Assembly (NCBI GenBank): GCA_017623055.1
Contig: JAGAPX010000029.1
Span: 1 to 43,346, forward strand
Direction: 5' to 3'
Source: Phascolarctobacterium sp.
GTDB lineage: Bacteria > Bacillota > Negativicutes > Acidaminococcales > Acidaminococcaceae
DNA length: 43,346 nucleotides
Shown: positions 31,629-39,539 of the stretch, in pieces
Numbering within the stretch: the stretch's first letter is position 1
How the letters are laid out: every line of letters begins with the position of its first letter
Notes under the pieces: generated by a model
Told to the model about the DNA's origin: nothing
Databases searched by the model: none
The model's input: only the letters and a program-made list of their open reading frames with translations
Program-made: the position numbers and the translations under genes

Positions 31629-32513
31629 TTATTTTGCAAAATATGTTTTAGCCCAAGCTAATGCCGTTGGCGTAGTTGCCATACCCCCGCCCGCAGTTTC
31701 CTTCAAAGCACAAGGTAGACTGTCGCCAACGCTCTTCATTGCGTCAATGGCCTCGTCCGCAGGAATAAAGCTTTCAATTCCTGCCAGTGCAAGCTCTGCC
31801 GCCGCAAGTGCCTGCAAAGCACACGAACCATTACGTTTGATGCAGGGTACTTCAACTAACCCAGCCACAGGGTCGCATACAAGACCCAAAACATTTTTAA
31901 ACACAATGGATACAGCGTGTCCAATTTGAGCAGGATTTCCTCCAAGCATTGCCACCGCTGCACCTGCAGCCATCGCCGCCGCACTGCCACATTCCGCCTG
32001 GCAACCACCTGTTGCTCCTGCCAAAGAAGCTCTATCTGCAATTACAAGGCCGATGCCTCCGGCAACAACAAGACCTTCTGCTAAAACTTGATCGCTTAAA
32101 TTATAATGTTTTTTCAACGCAAAGAACACTCCCGGCAGCACGCCGCTTGCCCCTGCTGTAGGTGCAGCTACGATTCTGCCCATTGCCGCATTGGCTTCCG
32201 CGACCGCCATGGCATAGACCATTGCATCCTTTGCCTTATCACCTAAAATATTGTTGAACTGTTTTTGCTCGGAAGCTTCCAAAAGACGTTTTGCAGCTCC
32301 ACCAGTCAAACCACTATGGGAGCGTACGCCTGTAAGTCCAAAATCAATGGATTCCTTAATAACCACAAGCATTGATTCCATTTTAGCAAGCAGTTCTTCT
32401 TTAGAGCATTCCAGCTCCTTGGCATTATATTCAATTAAAAATTCCTGCATGGATTTTCCGGAAGCTTCTGCCTCGGAAATCCAGCTGTTTAAAGAAAGTT
32501 TATCTTTTTTCAT
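31629..32513 (-). CDS. sdaAA: L-serine dehydratase, iron-sulfur-dependent, alpha subunit
   Basis: 294 residues, the usual alpha-chain length. It converts L-serine to pyruvate and ammonia with a 4Fe-4S cluster. Signatures: APTAGASGVLPG (117-128) and four cysteines in the right places (Cys171 and Cys175 in GGCQAECGSA, Cys213 in GLVCDP, Cys224 in VEVPCI), of which three hold the cluster. The enzyme is oxygen-labile and typical of anaerobes. Starts 9 bp after the beta gene. Confidence 0.95.
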   Translation of the reverse strand: MKKDKLSLNSWISEAEASGKSMQEFLIEYNAKELECSKEELLAKMESMLVVIKESIDFGLTGVRSHSGLTGGAAKRLLEASEQKQFNNILGDKAKDAMVYAMAVAEANAAMGRIVAAPTAGASGVLPGVFFALKKHYNLSDQVLAEGLVVAGGIGLVIADRASLAGATGGCQAECGSAAAMAAGAAVAMLGGNPAQIGHAVSIVFKNVLGLVCDPVAGLVEVPCIKRNGSCALQALAAAELALAGIESFIPADEAIDAMKSVGDSLPCALKETAGGGMATTPTALAWAKTYFAK

Positions 32514-32522
32514 AGCTTAACC

Positions 32523-33188
32523 TCACGCAACACTGGCGATAAATCGCACAGAGTGAATTTGCTGCAAGGCAGCAATCAGATTGATGATTCCTTGCGGAAC
32601 ATCTTCGTCACACTCGATGACCATAGAAGCCAAGCCACCTTTATTGCTACGGAACACGCGCATAGTCGCCACGTTCACTCCCGCACTGGCAAGAGTGCTG
32701 GTAACCAGGGCGATAATACCCTTTCTATCTTCATGGACTGTCAAGATGGCAGGTAATTTACCTGTCAGCTCCACAGGGAAACCATCAATGCTATTTACAA
32801 GCACCTGCCCGCCTCCCACAGAAGCGCCAATAATCTCACACTTGCTACCGTCTGCCGCCGTAAGCTTGAACATAGCAGTGTTGGGATGGGTCAAGCTTCC
32901 CAAATCAACCTTGTCAAAGCTATAATCTAAGCCTGCTTCCTTGGCAAACTTATCTGCTTCAGGAATGCGCGCATCATCAGGCAACCAACCCATCAAGCCA
33001 GCCAAAAGCGCCATATCCGTACCATGTCCCTTGTGAGTTTCAGCAAAGGAACCGTGCAGATAAATTTCTGCCTTTACGGGAGAACTACCTAAAATTCCGG
33101 CAGCTAACAAACCAAGACGAACAGCACCAGCAGTATGGGAACTGGAAGGTCCAATCATCACAGGACCAATAATATCAATAATATTCAT
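32523..33188 (-). CDS. sdaAB: L-serine dehydratase, iron-sulfur-dependent, beta subunit
   Basis: 221 residues. The N-terminal domain begins IGPVMIGPSSSHTAGAVRLG (about 8-27), the hallmark of serine dehydratase beta chains, where it contacts the cluster and active site. The C-terminal 75 residues form an ACT domain (LTVHEDRKGIIALVTSTLAS), a known site for serine sensing or oligomer control. Partner of the alpha subunit encoded next. TTGGAG precedes the ATG; 21 bp after the HutP-like gene. Confidence 0.95.
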   Translation of the reverse strand: MNIIDIIGPVMIGPSSSHTAGAVRLGLLAAGILGSSPVKAEIYLHGSFAETHKGHGTDMALLAGLMGWLPDDARIPEADKFAKEAGLDYSFDKVDLGSLTHPNTAMFKLTAADGSKCEIIGASVGGGQVLVNSIDGFPVELTGKLPAILTVHEDRKGIIALVTSTLASAGVNVATMRVFRSNKGGLASMVIECDEDVPQGIINLIAALQQIHSVRFIASVA

Positions 33189-33209
33189 TACTTTTCTCCA
33201 ATTAAAAGT

Positions 33210-33644
33210 CTATACCTCAGTAGGAACAGAACGATGAGCAACGCCCACACATAGTTCGTTAAGATTAAGTACGCCTACGCCCATAAAGATTGCCACACAA
33301 AGATGTTCTCCATAGCGAGCTATCCCAATCTTGCCACCAACACTAAAGCCGATTGCCTTATTCTTTACTTGCTCTAAGGCAGCATGAGTAGCACCTGCTA
33401 CAGCACCAGCTCCCACATGGCTTTCATTTACCAAGCCTTGTTTTTGAGCAACAACAACGGCACGCTCCATAATTTTACGGATGGAAGGAACAAACTCTCC
33501 GCCAAAATCAACAGCAGCACTACGAATATTTTGTTTGAGCAAAGATTCTTTGATGAATTGTTCTTCTGTACGAGAAGAGCTTAATGCCAAGCGTAATGCG
33601 GCACGGCCTACATCAATACTTTTTAACGAACCAGTTTCTAACAT
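33210..33644 (-). CDS. HutP-family RNA-binding regulator
   Basis: 144 residues, close to the length of B. subtilis HutP, the hexameric antiterminator that binds UAG/NAG triplets in hut mRNA when loaded with L-histidine and Mg2+. The C-terminal half carries the family pattern: GAVAGATHAAL (80-90), SVGGKIGIARYGEHLCVAIFM (101-121), then GVGVLNLNELCVGVAHRSV (122-140), ending in His137, equivalent to the metal-binding His near the C-terminus of HutP. In my recalled alignment two other B. subtilis His ligands (H73, H77) fall on glycines here, so the effector may differ. Placed 5 bp after the symporter and before sdaAB, in an operon whose leader has UAG clusters. Confidence 0.82.
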   Translation of the reverse strand: MLETGSLKSIDVGRAALRLALSSSRTEEQFIKESLLKQNIRSAAVDFGGEFVPSIRKIMERAVVVAQKQGLVNESHVGAGAVAGATHAALEQVKNKAIGFSVGGKIGIARYGEHLCVAIFMGVGVLNLNELCVGVAHRSVPTEV

Positions 33645-33649
33645 TTATA

Positions 33650-35083
33650 TCAGTCCTCTTCTATCATTTCCACTTCCTTAATCTTCTCTTTGTCAAACAA
33701 GGGAATGAGCAAGAAAGTAAGAATGCAAATTACCCATTCAAAGTAAACAACTTCTTTGAAGATGGGTTTAATACAAGCTAAAGGATTGCCCGGCATGTAC
33801 CACAGCACGATGCCTGCGATACCAACCAAGGTGGTCCAAAACGCACTACTGCGGCGACAAGCGCCAGGAGCAAACACAGTAAAGAAAAAGATACAGGTCA
33901 AAGCAGTAGTCATGGACAGACCAGCAATCATAGTTTTCAAAATACCTGCGGCGTTGAAAGCAAACCACAGAGTAACGATACCAATTACAAAAACAGTAAG
34001 ACGATTTATGGTAACAAATTTTTCATCACTAACACTAGGATTAATGAAACGTTTATAAATATCTTGGGAGAACAAGGTGCTTGCGCCCAAAAGAATAGTA
34101 CAAGCCGTAGAAACGTCTGCTGCCCACAGCGCCGCCAAAGTTGCACCGGAAGCGATGGGGTTAAGGCTCATAACAACTTTAGGCATGGCAATGGCAGCTT
34201 TTTCCACAGGAATTTCCGGGAACATAACTTTCGCTACCAAACCAAGCACTGCGCACAAAAAGCCTACGGGGAAAATCAAAAGACCACCCAAAAGGAAACC
34301 ATTACGTGCAGATTTTACACTGCTTGCACCACAGGCAATTTGCACAGGACCTTGAGCAGTAATTGCTTGGGTAATCATAACCACAAACCAGCTGATGATT
34401 ACTACCAGAGGAATGCCTGCCAGAGGATCAACCATAACTTCTGCATTGGGAAGCTTGGAAACTAAAGCATCCCAACCACCAACATTATCAACCGCGCTAA
34501 CGCAGGAATACAAAACGCCAAAATAAATCAAGGTAACGCTGATGATATTGGACAAACCGCTGGACCACAAACCGCCAATCAAAGTAATGCCAATGAACAC
34601 CACTGCACTCATCAGCATACCGCCTTGGAAGCTGAAAACTTCCGGAAGCAGGGAAGAAAGAATCGCACCGCCTGCCAAATATTGCAAAGCAGTAATTACA
34701 CACATAATAATTACTAAACCAACCGCACTGATTACGCGACCCTTGGTGTCGTAATATTTTTCAAAGAATTCCGGAATGGTGGAAACTTTCATGGCACGCA
34801 ATCTTCCTGCGGCAAAAAGGCCCATCACTACAGCACCAGCTGCCCAAGCCGCGTTATACCAGCCAGCAGCCATACCAATAGAAAAAGCTCTTTCAGCTAC
34901 GCCAACAGTTGAAGCAGCGCCAACTGCCAAACCAGTAATGTTAACTGCGATCAAAGCACTACCAAGCTTGCGTCCTGCCAAAAGGTACGCAGTAGATCCT
35001 TTAGAAGCTCTGTTCTTCACCCAAAAGCTTATGCCGAAGAGCATTGCGATGTACAGACACACGATAATTAATTGAATAGACAT
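33650..35083 (-). CDS. sodium:solute symporter (SSS family), probable serine/amino-acid importer
   Basis: 477 residues with about 13 membrane segments of the SSS (LeuT-fold) family; typical N-terminal features are YLLAGRKLGSALIAVNITGL (about 33-52) and the GVAERAF segment, with WSSGLSNIISVT in mid-protein. It drives uptake by Na+. The operon context (serine dehydratase, RidA) makes L-serine the best guess for the substrate; the family also covers proline, pantothenate and sugars, so this is inference. Its AAAGG ribosome site (35094-35098) lies exactly in the 5-nt gap between two UAG triplets of the leader, 10 nt before the ATG. Confidence 0.88.
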   Translation of the reverse strand: MSIQLIIVCLYIAMLFGISFWVKNRASKGSTAYLLAGRKLGSALIAVNITGLAVGAASTVGVAERAFSIGMAAGWYNAAWAAGAVVMGLFAAGRLRAMKVSTIPEFFEKYYDTKGRVISAVGLVIIMCVITALQYLAGGAILSSLLPEVFSFQGGMLMSAVVFIGITLIGGLWSSGLSNIISVTLIYFGVLYSCVSAVDNVGGWDALVSKLPNAEVMVDPLAGIPLVVIISWFVVMITQAITAQGPVQIACGASSVKSARNGFLLGGLLIFPVGFLCAVLGLVAKVMFPEIPVEKAAIAMPKVVMSLNPIASGATLAALWAADVSTACTILLGASTLFSQDIYKRFINPSVSDEKFVTINRLTVFVIGIVTLWFAFNAAGILKTMIAGLSMTTALTCIFFFTVFAPGACRRSSAFWTTLVGIAGIVLWYMPGNPLACIKPIFKEVVYFEWVICILTFLLIPLFDKEKIKEVEMIEED

Positions 35084-35176
35084 ACCTACACTACCTTTCT
35101 ACCATACTACAATTCGTAGGTTCAAAAAATTTAGGTTCCTTCCTACAAAGCTACAATCCTACAACGCAAGGAAACC
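35084..35176 (-). promoter_or_regulatory. 5' leader with two UAG-triplet clusters (candidate HutP-type RNA switch)
   Basis: On the minus strand the leader of the symporter mRNA contains TAG triplets at 35159-35161, 35151-35153, 35143-35145 (cluster 1) and 35107-35109, 35099-35101, 35091-35093 (cluster 2), each cluster with an exact 8-nt period (TAG-N5-TAG-N5-TAG), plus a further TAG at 35086-35088. Cluster 2 brackets the ribosome site AAAGG. The 5' end GGTTTCCTT (35168-35176) can pair with AAGGAACC (35134-35141), placing cluster 1 in a loop of 26 nt. There is no T-rich terminator, which points to translational rather than termination control. Regulatory function is inference; the spacing pattern is directly visible. 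Confidence 0.72.
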
Positions 35177-35182
35177 ACTAAC

Positions 35183-35191
35183 ATTATAGCA
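35183..35191 (-). promoter_or_regulatory. extended -10 promoter of the serine operon
   Basis: TGCTATAAT on the minus strand (TATAAT at 35183-35188); the -35 region is weak. A start near 35176 gives a leader of about 93 nt beginning just before the hairpin that holds the first UAG cluster. Confidence 0.6.
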
Positions 35192-35237
35192 ATTTTCTTC
35201 TATAAATAAAAGCTTCCTTTCGTAAAAAGGCTTGTGA

Positions 35238-35267
35238 TTGACATCTTCGGGAAAATTTTGTTAAAAT
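35238..35267 (+). promoter_or_regulatory. promoter of the TSCPD-corA pair
   Basis: Consensus -35 TTGACA (35238-35243), 18-bp spacer, -10 TAAAAT (35262-35267). Leader of about 80 nt; no M-box-like Mg sensor recognised. Confidence 0.65.
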
Positions 35268-35353
35268 CGGTACATATAAGAGGATTTTGCCAATTTATGT
35301 CGAATTTTAATTTATTCAACGTGAAAAAATAGTTTTGTTAAGGAGGCAAGAAC

Positions 35354-35593
35354 ATGATTTCTTACACCACTAGCGGAACCTGTTCTAAAATTATAAATTT
35401 TGAAATCACCGACGGCAAATTGCACAATGTTTCTTTCGTTGGCGGTTGCCCCGGTAACTTACAAGCCATCAGCAAATTAGTAGAAGGCATGGATGCAAAG
35501 GAAGCTGCTTCAAAACTTCAAGGCATTCGTTGCGGAATGCGCCCGACCAGTTGTGGGGACCAGTTCGCAAAGGCAATCTTGGCAAACATTTAA
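35354..35593 (+). CDS. TSCPD-domain protein (TIGR03905-like)
   Basis: 79 residues, a stand-alone TSCPD domain (the small domain also found at the C-terminus of class II ribonucleotide reductases). Four conserved cysteines occur in the family positions: GTCSK near the start, GGCPGN (about 31-36), IRCGMRPTSCGDQ (about 57-69), possibly a metal site. Function of the stand-alone form is unknown; it is widespread in anaerobic Firmicutes. ATG after AAGGAGG. Followed by corA after 39 bp. Confidence 0.88.
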   Translation: MISYTTSGTCSKIINFEITDGKLHNVSFVGGCPGNLQAISKLVEGMDAKEAASKLQGIRCGMRPTSCGDQFAKAILANI

Positions 35594-35632
35594 TTCAACT
35601 ATTAAGAATTAACGAGGAAGGAGGGTTAGCCA

Positions 35633-36583
35633 ATGTACAAAGTAGTTAAGAGTACCGACGCAGGTTTAGACGAATTAGAAATTGATAGACTTGAAAAGGG
35701 CTGCTGGATTGATGTTGTGGCGCCCTCTGAAGAAGAACTGCAGGAAATTGCGGCGGCAACCAAAATCCAAATGGATTTCCTCACCGCCCCCCTCGATGAA
35801 GAAGAAAAATCTCGTATCGAAATTGAAGACGACCAAATCCTCATCTTGGTGGACATTCCTTTCCTGCGCAGTAATAAAGATTATGACACCCTCCCCTTGG
35901 GCATTATCATCACTGAAAACTGCATCACCACAGTTTGCTTGGAACCCAACGCTGTTACCGCAGAGTTCGGCGCTCATAATACAAAGATGTGGTCCACTTT
36001 CAAAAAGACCCGTTTCTTATTCCAAATCCTTTTTAAATCTGCAACCTTATACCTGAAATACATTCGTATCATCATCCGCAGGACTGACGAATTGGAAAAA
36101 CACTTGCGTCAATCCATGCAAAACTCCGAGCTGTTCAACCTTTTGGACTTGCAAAAATCCTTGACCTACTTCTCCACTTCTCTCCGTAGCAACTACATTG
36201 TTATGGAAAAATTGCTCCGTCTGCGTAGCGCAACCCAGTCCCGTCATCTTATCAAGCTTTACGAAGAAGACGAAGACCTTTTGGAAGACGTTATCATCGA
36301 GTACAAGCAAGCGGTAGAAATGGTTGAAATGTACAGCCACATTCTTAACAGCATGATGGAAGTATTCGCCAGCATCATCAGCAACAACTTGAACTTAGTC
36401 ATGAAATTCTTGGCGACCATGACCATCGTTTTGGCGATACCCACCTTGGTTTCCAGTATGTGGGGTATGAACGTACCCGTTCCTTTCGCCAACAACCCTT
36501 GGGGCTTTGCCATCGTGCTTACATTCGCGTTGGGAGTTTCTGGTGCGGCAGCTTACCTTTTGTGGAAGCGTAGAATGTTCTAA
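35633..36583 (+). CDS. corA: CorA-family magnesium/cobalt transporter
   Basis: 316 residues. A large cytoplasmic N-terminal funnel (about 1-250), rich in charged residues, is followed by two C-terminal membrane helices. The selectivity motif GMN sits at 278-280 in SMWGMNVPVPF, at the end of the pore helix, as in all CorA pentamers; the short C-terminal tail is basic (LLWKRRMF). It admits Mg2+ (or Co2+/Ni2+). AAGGAGGG precedes the ATG. Probably cotranscribed with the TSCPD gene. Confidence 0.94.
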   Translation: MYKVVKSTDAGLDELEIDRLEKGCWIDVVAPSEEELQEIAAATKIQMDFLTAPLDEEEKSRIEIEDDQILILVDIPFLRSNKDYDTLPLGIIITENCITTVCLEPNAVTAEFGAHNTKMWSTFKKTRFLFQILFKSATLYLKYIRIIIRRTDELEKHLRQSMQNSELFNLLDLQKSLTYFSTSLRSNYIVMEKLLRLRSATQSRHLIKLYEEDEDLLEDVIIEYKQAVEMVEMYSHILNSMMEVFASIISNNLNLVMKFLATMTIVLAIPTLVSSMWGMNVPVPFANNPWGFAIVLTFALGVSGAAAYLLWKRRMF

Positions 36584-36604
36584 AATTAAAAAGCGTTTTA
36601 AAAA

Positions 36605-36638
36605 TTTAGAGGCTATCTCAAAAGAGATAGCCTCATTT
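36605..36638. terminator. bidirectional terminator between corA and the exporter locus
   Basis: Perfect 11-bp stem GAGGCTATCTC/GAGATAGCCTC (36609-36619 with 36624-36634), AAAA loop, T-rich on the plus side and A/T-rich on the other. Ends corA and the converging regulator gene. Confidence 0.9.
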
Positions 36639-37286
36639 TTATTTTACTTTGAAATTGTCTAAACCGGCAAAGATAAATTCTTTAATAAGTTTTGTTTGGC
36701 GAGCAGCGTTGCCAATGTGAGGTGCAATTTCTTCCATATTATTTCTACGGATGAAGACCCCCATCATTAAAGGCGACATAGCTGAAAAATAACAAGTGTA
36801 CAGCTTGGGGTCATCTTCTGCCAAGCCGGTGTACTCACTAAAAATTTTCATAACAACGCTAATCTTGGGCAAGGCTTGTTCCGAAAGAACTTGTTTCACA
36901 AATGATGAAGGTGCCAAAACTTCACGAGCCCACACCTTCACGTGCCAACTTTTTTCATCCAGCACGCTTTCCAAGAAAAAATCAAAGAACCTCTCTATCT
37001 TTTCCTTAGATGTGCAATCGCTGGCATACAAGCGTTGCAGGGCATCTAAACTGATAAAATAATTATGTACTTCCTCCAGCACCGCTAAATACAAACCGTC
37101 ACGACTACCAAAATGATAGTTTACCGCCGCCATGTTCACCTTTGCCATTTGGCAGATGGCTTTACTGGTAACTTTCTCGTAGCCAAGATTACCAATCAAA
37201 TTGCCAGCACATTCTATGATTAGCGCCCGTGTTTCTTTTCCATCCTCACGTTTAGGAATCGTAGTGCGCACTTTTATATTTTGCAT
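36639..37286 (-). CDS. TetR-family regulator (CecR-like)
   Basis: 215 residues. The N-terminal HTH (about 20-65) shows the TetR pattern: AGNLIGNLGYEKVTSKAICQ, then VNMAAVNYHFGSRDGLYLAV. The ligand-binding C-terminal domain resembles that of CecR (YbiH), which in E. coli controls the ybhGFSR exporter; the downstream-to-upstream gene set here is the same, which supports the call. An in-frame ATG two codons upstream touches the AGAGG site, so the ATG at 37284-37286 is used. It lies last in the exporter operon and would act at the repeats TCAAATCYAAATTTGA (inference). Confidence 0.88.
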   Translation of the reverse strand: MQNIKVRTTIPKREDGKETRALIIECAGNLIGNLGYEKVTSKAICQMAKVNMAAVNYHFGSRDGLYLAVLEEVHNYFISLDALQRLYASDCTSKEKIERFFDFFLESVLDEKSWHVKVWAREVLAPSSFVKQVLSEQALPKISVVMKIFSEYTGLAEDDPKLYTCYFSAMSPLMMGVFIRRNNMEEIAPHIGNAARQTKLIKEFIFAGLDNFKVK

Positions 37287-37301
37287 AAACATCCTCTTTC
37301 A

Positions 37302-38411
37302 TCACAATTTATTACGGAAAAACCAACCTGCCGTTGGTAAGGTTATCGCTGCAATTATCAGCATCGGTACAAAAGCATAAGCTATGGTTCCTATGCTACT
37401 ACCTTCTAAAACAATGCGTCTTACCGCTTCCGTGGCAAAGCGCAAAGGATTAACCAAGGTAAAATATTGGAGCAGCTCCGGCATATTGCGCACGGGAGTT
37501 GTTGCACCTGAAAGCAATGACATGGGCATCATAGTCATAAAGCAGTACACCATTACCTGTTGCATATTAGCTGACACGGCAGAAATAGATAAGCCAATCC
37601 CTACACAGCTAAGCAAGAATACAAAGAGCAATAAGTAGAGCGTAAACAATGAACCTACAACTTTTATATTAAACCAAAAACAAATTATCAGCAAGGCAAA
37701 GGTTGCCTGCCCTAAGCCAATCAAAATTGGTGGAATAGCCTTACCAATCAAGATTATACTAGGAGAAATAGGTGTAACTAAAAGCTGGTCAAAGGTTCCC
37801 TGCTCCCTTTCCCTCGCTACGGAAAGTCCTGCTAACATCAAAACTTGGGACAATGCCATCATGGGCATTAACGCAGGCAAGAACATCCAGCGTGTAATCA
37901 GATTAGGATTGTACCAGGAAATAGTTTCCATTTCCAAAATGCTTCCACCATTTCGCATAGCATTGTATTCAGCAACGATACTATTAACATATCCTGCAGC
38001 TATCCCCGAAGTTGATGAATTTCTACCATCAGTGATTACCTGCACTTCAGCATTCTCACCTGCAGCCAGCTTATCAGCAAAATCAGGAGGTATATTTATA
38101 ACCAGCATCGCCGCATCAGAATCTATTGCCTGAGAAATTTCGTTGGTACTATTTAGTGTTTGTGCCCTTTGGAATACACCACTTCCTTCAAGCTTGCCAA
38201 TAAGTTCCGTGGAATACGCGCTACGACTTTGGTCAAGGCAAGCATATTGCACCTCGTCCAAATTAAAGGTTGCTCCGTAACCAAAAAGCAAAGTCTGCAT
38301 AATGACAGGCAAAAACAAAATAGTACGGGTGCGTGGATCCTTAATGGTAGTGCGCAATTCTTTAATTATCATAAATTTTAGCTTGCGTAAGAACGCTTTA
38401 AATCCATCCAT
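37302..38411 (-). CDS. ABC-2 type exporter permease (YbhR-like)
   Basis: 369 residues. One N-terminal membrane helix (about 24-45), a large extracytoplasmic domain (about 50-175), then five helices with the ABC-2 signature SVAREREQGTFDQLLVTPI (about 198-216) and the GATTPVRNMPELLQYFTLVNP ending. Partner of the next permease and the double ATPase. The ATG follows the stop of ybhS directly (TAG-ATG), so the two are coupled. Confidence 0.9.
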   Translation of the reverse strand: MDGFKAFLRKLKFMIIKELRTTIKDPRTRTILFLPVIMQTLLFGYGATFNLDEVQYACLDQSRSAYSTELIGKLEGSGVFQRAQTLNSTNEISQAIDSDAAMLVINIPPDFADKLAAGENAEVQVITDGRNSSTSGIAAGYVNSIVAEYNAMRNGGSILEMETISWYNPNLITRWMFLPALMPMMALSQVLMLAGLSVAREREQGTFDQLLVTPISPSIILIGKAIPPILIGLGQATFALLIICFWFNIKVVGSLFTLYLLLFVFLLSCVGIGLSISAVSANMQQVMVYCFMTMMPMSLLSGATTPVRNMPELLQYFTLVNPLRFATEAVRRIVLEGSSIGTIAYAFVPMLIIAAITLPTAGWFFRNKL

Positions 38412-39536
38412 CTATTCCACCCTCTTTTGTGTAACTCTAAAAGCCATGCTGATAAAAAAGATTGCGTACAGAACCAAGATAGTACAATTTTTAAAAATCA
38501 ATGACCAATTGTTCCCTGCCAAAAACAAAGTCTTTAGCAGCTGCATATAATAAGTAGGCGGTAAGGCGTAGCCTACCATTTTTACTACCAAAGGTACGCT
38601 ACGCAAGTCAAACAAAAAACCTGAAAGCATCATGGTAGGCATCATGCTTAAAACAAGTGCCATCTGACTAGCAAGAAACTGGTTTTTTGTAATGGAAGAA
38701 ATCATCAGTCCCACGCCAAGAGCTACAAAAAGATACAGCATAGTACAAAGCAATATTATAATGAAGGAACCATGCATTGGTACGTCAAAAAGCAGTTGCG
38801 ATGCAGCAACGCACAAGCTAAAGCCAACCATTGCCACACAAAAATAGGGAATCATTTTAGAAAGAAGAATCTCTAAAACTTTCACAGGCGTTACGAAAAG
38901 AGCTTCAAGCGTACCGCGCTCCCACTCTTTCGCCATAACCATAGAAGTTAAAAATACGCCCGAAATTGTTATAACTAAAACAATCAGCCCCGGAATGAAA
39001 TACCAAGTGCTGGTGTTGGCATCGTTAAACCACATTCTATTGACAACGGTAATTGCACCAACCCTTTGCCCGCTTCCCATAAACTTTTGTTGGTTACGAG
39101 CAAGCCAGCCATTTATGGCGCCTTCAATATAGCCTTTCATTACATTGGCATTGGAAGCATCTACCCCGTACAAAATAATCTGTACGTTGGCACGATGTTG
39201 ATAAAGGCTTTCTGTAAAATCTGAAGGAATACGCACAATGGCATCAACAGTCCTGCTATCCATCAAAGCAACTGCATCCTTCATGGAGGGAGGGTAGTAG
39301 GGGGAAAAATACTCCGAACCCTCCATAAAGCTCAGCATATCTTCCACCGTTGGTGACGGGTCATCAATTACGACAGCAGTGGGAACACGCTTTACGTCCA
39401 TTGAAATACCGTAGCCCATCAAGAAAATAAGAAGAATGGGTACAGCTATGCCAATCATCAAACTACTGTTGTCACGCAACAGCTGTTTGAACTCTTTGCC
39501 GACCAAAGCTTTTAGCCGCCTTAAAAATCCTGTCAT
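38412..39536 (-). CDS. ABC-2 type exporter permease (YbhS-like)
   Basis: 374 residues with the same layout as its partner: N-terminal helix (about 27-48), extracytoplasmic domain including SPTVEDMLSFMEGSEYFSPY, then five helices with the motif VMAKEWERGTLEALFVTPV (about 203-221). Three bases separate it from the ATPase stop codon. Such paired permeases with a double ATPase and HlyD protein export drugs or other amphiphiles through a diderm envelope. Confidence 0.9.
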   Translation of the reverse strand: MTGFLRRLKALVGKEFKQLLRDNSSLMIGIAVPILLIFLMGYGISMDVKRVPTAVVIDDPSPTVEDMLSFMEGSEYFSPYYPPSMKDAVALMDSRTVDAIVRIPSDFTESLYQHRANVQIILYGVDASNANVMKGYIEGAINGWLARNQQKFMGSGQRVGAITVVNRMWFNDANTSTWYFIPGLIVLVITISGVFLTSMVMAKEWERGTLEALFVTPVKVLEILLSKMIPYFCVAMVGFSLCVAASQLLFDVPMHGSFIIILLCTMLYLFVALGVGLMISSITKNQFLASQMALVLSMMPTMMLSGFLFDLRSVPLVVKMVGYALPPTYYMQLLKTLFLAGNNWSLIFKNCTILVLYAIFFISMAFRVTQKRVE

Positions 39537-39539
39537 AGC

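Noticed and set aside
35084-35182. T-box or TRAP-type leader as the explanation for the structured serine-operon leader
   Set aside because: No T-box TGGNACC-type antiterminator sequence and no intrinsic terminator; TRAP sites are (G/U)AG with 2-3-nt spacers in about 11 copies, unlike the 3+3 triplets with 5-nt spacers seen here, and no mtrB is present.
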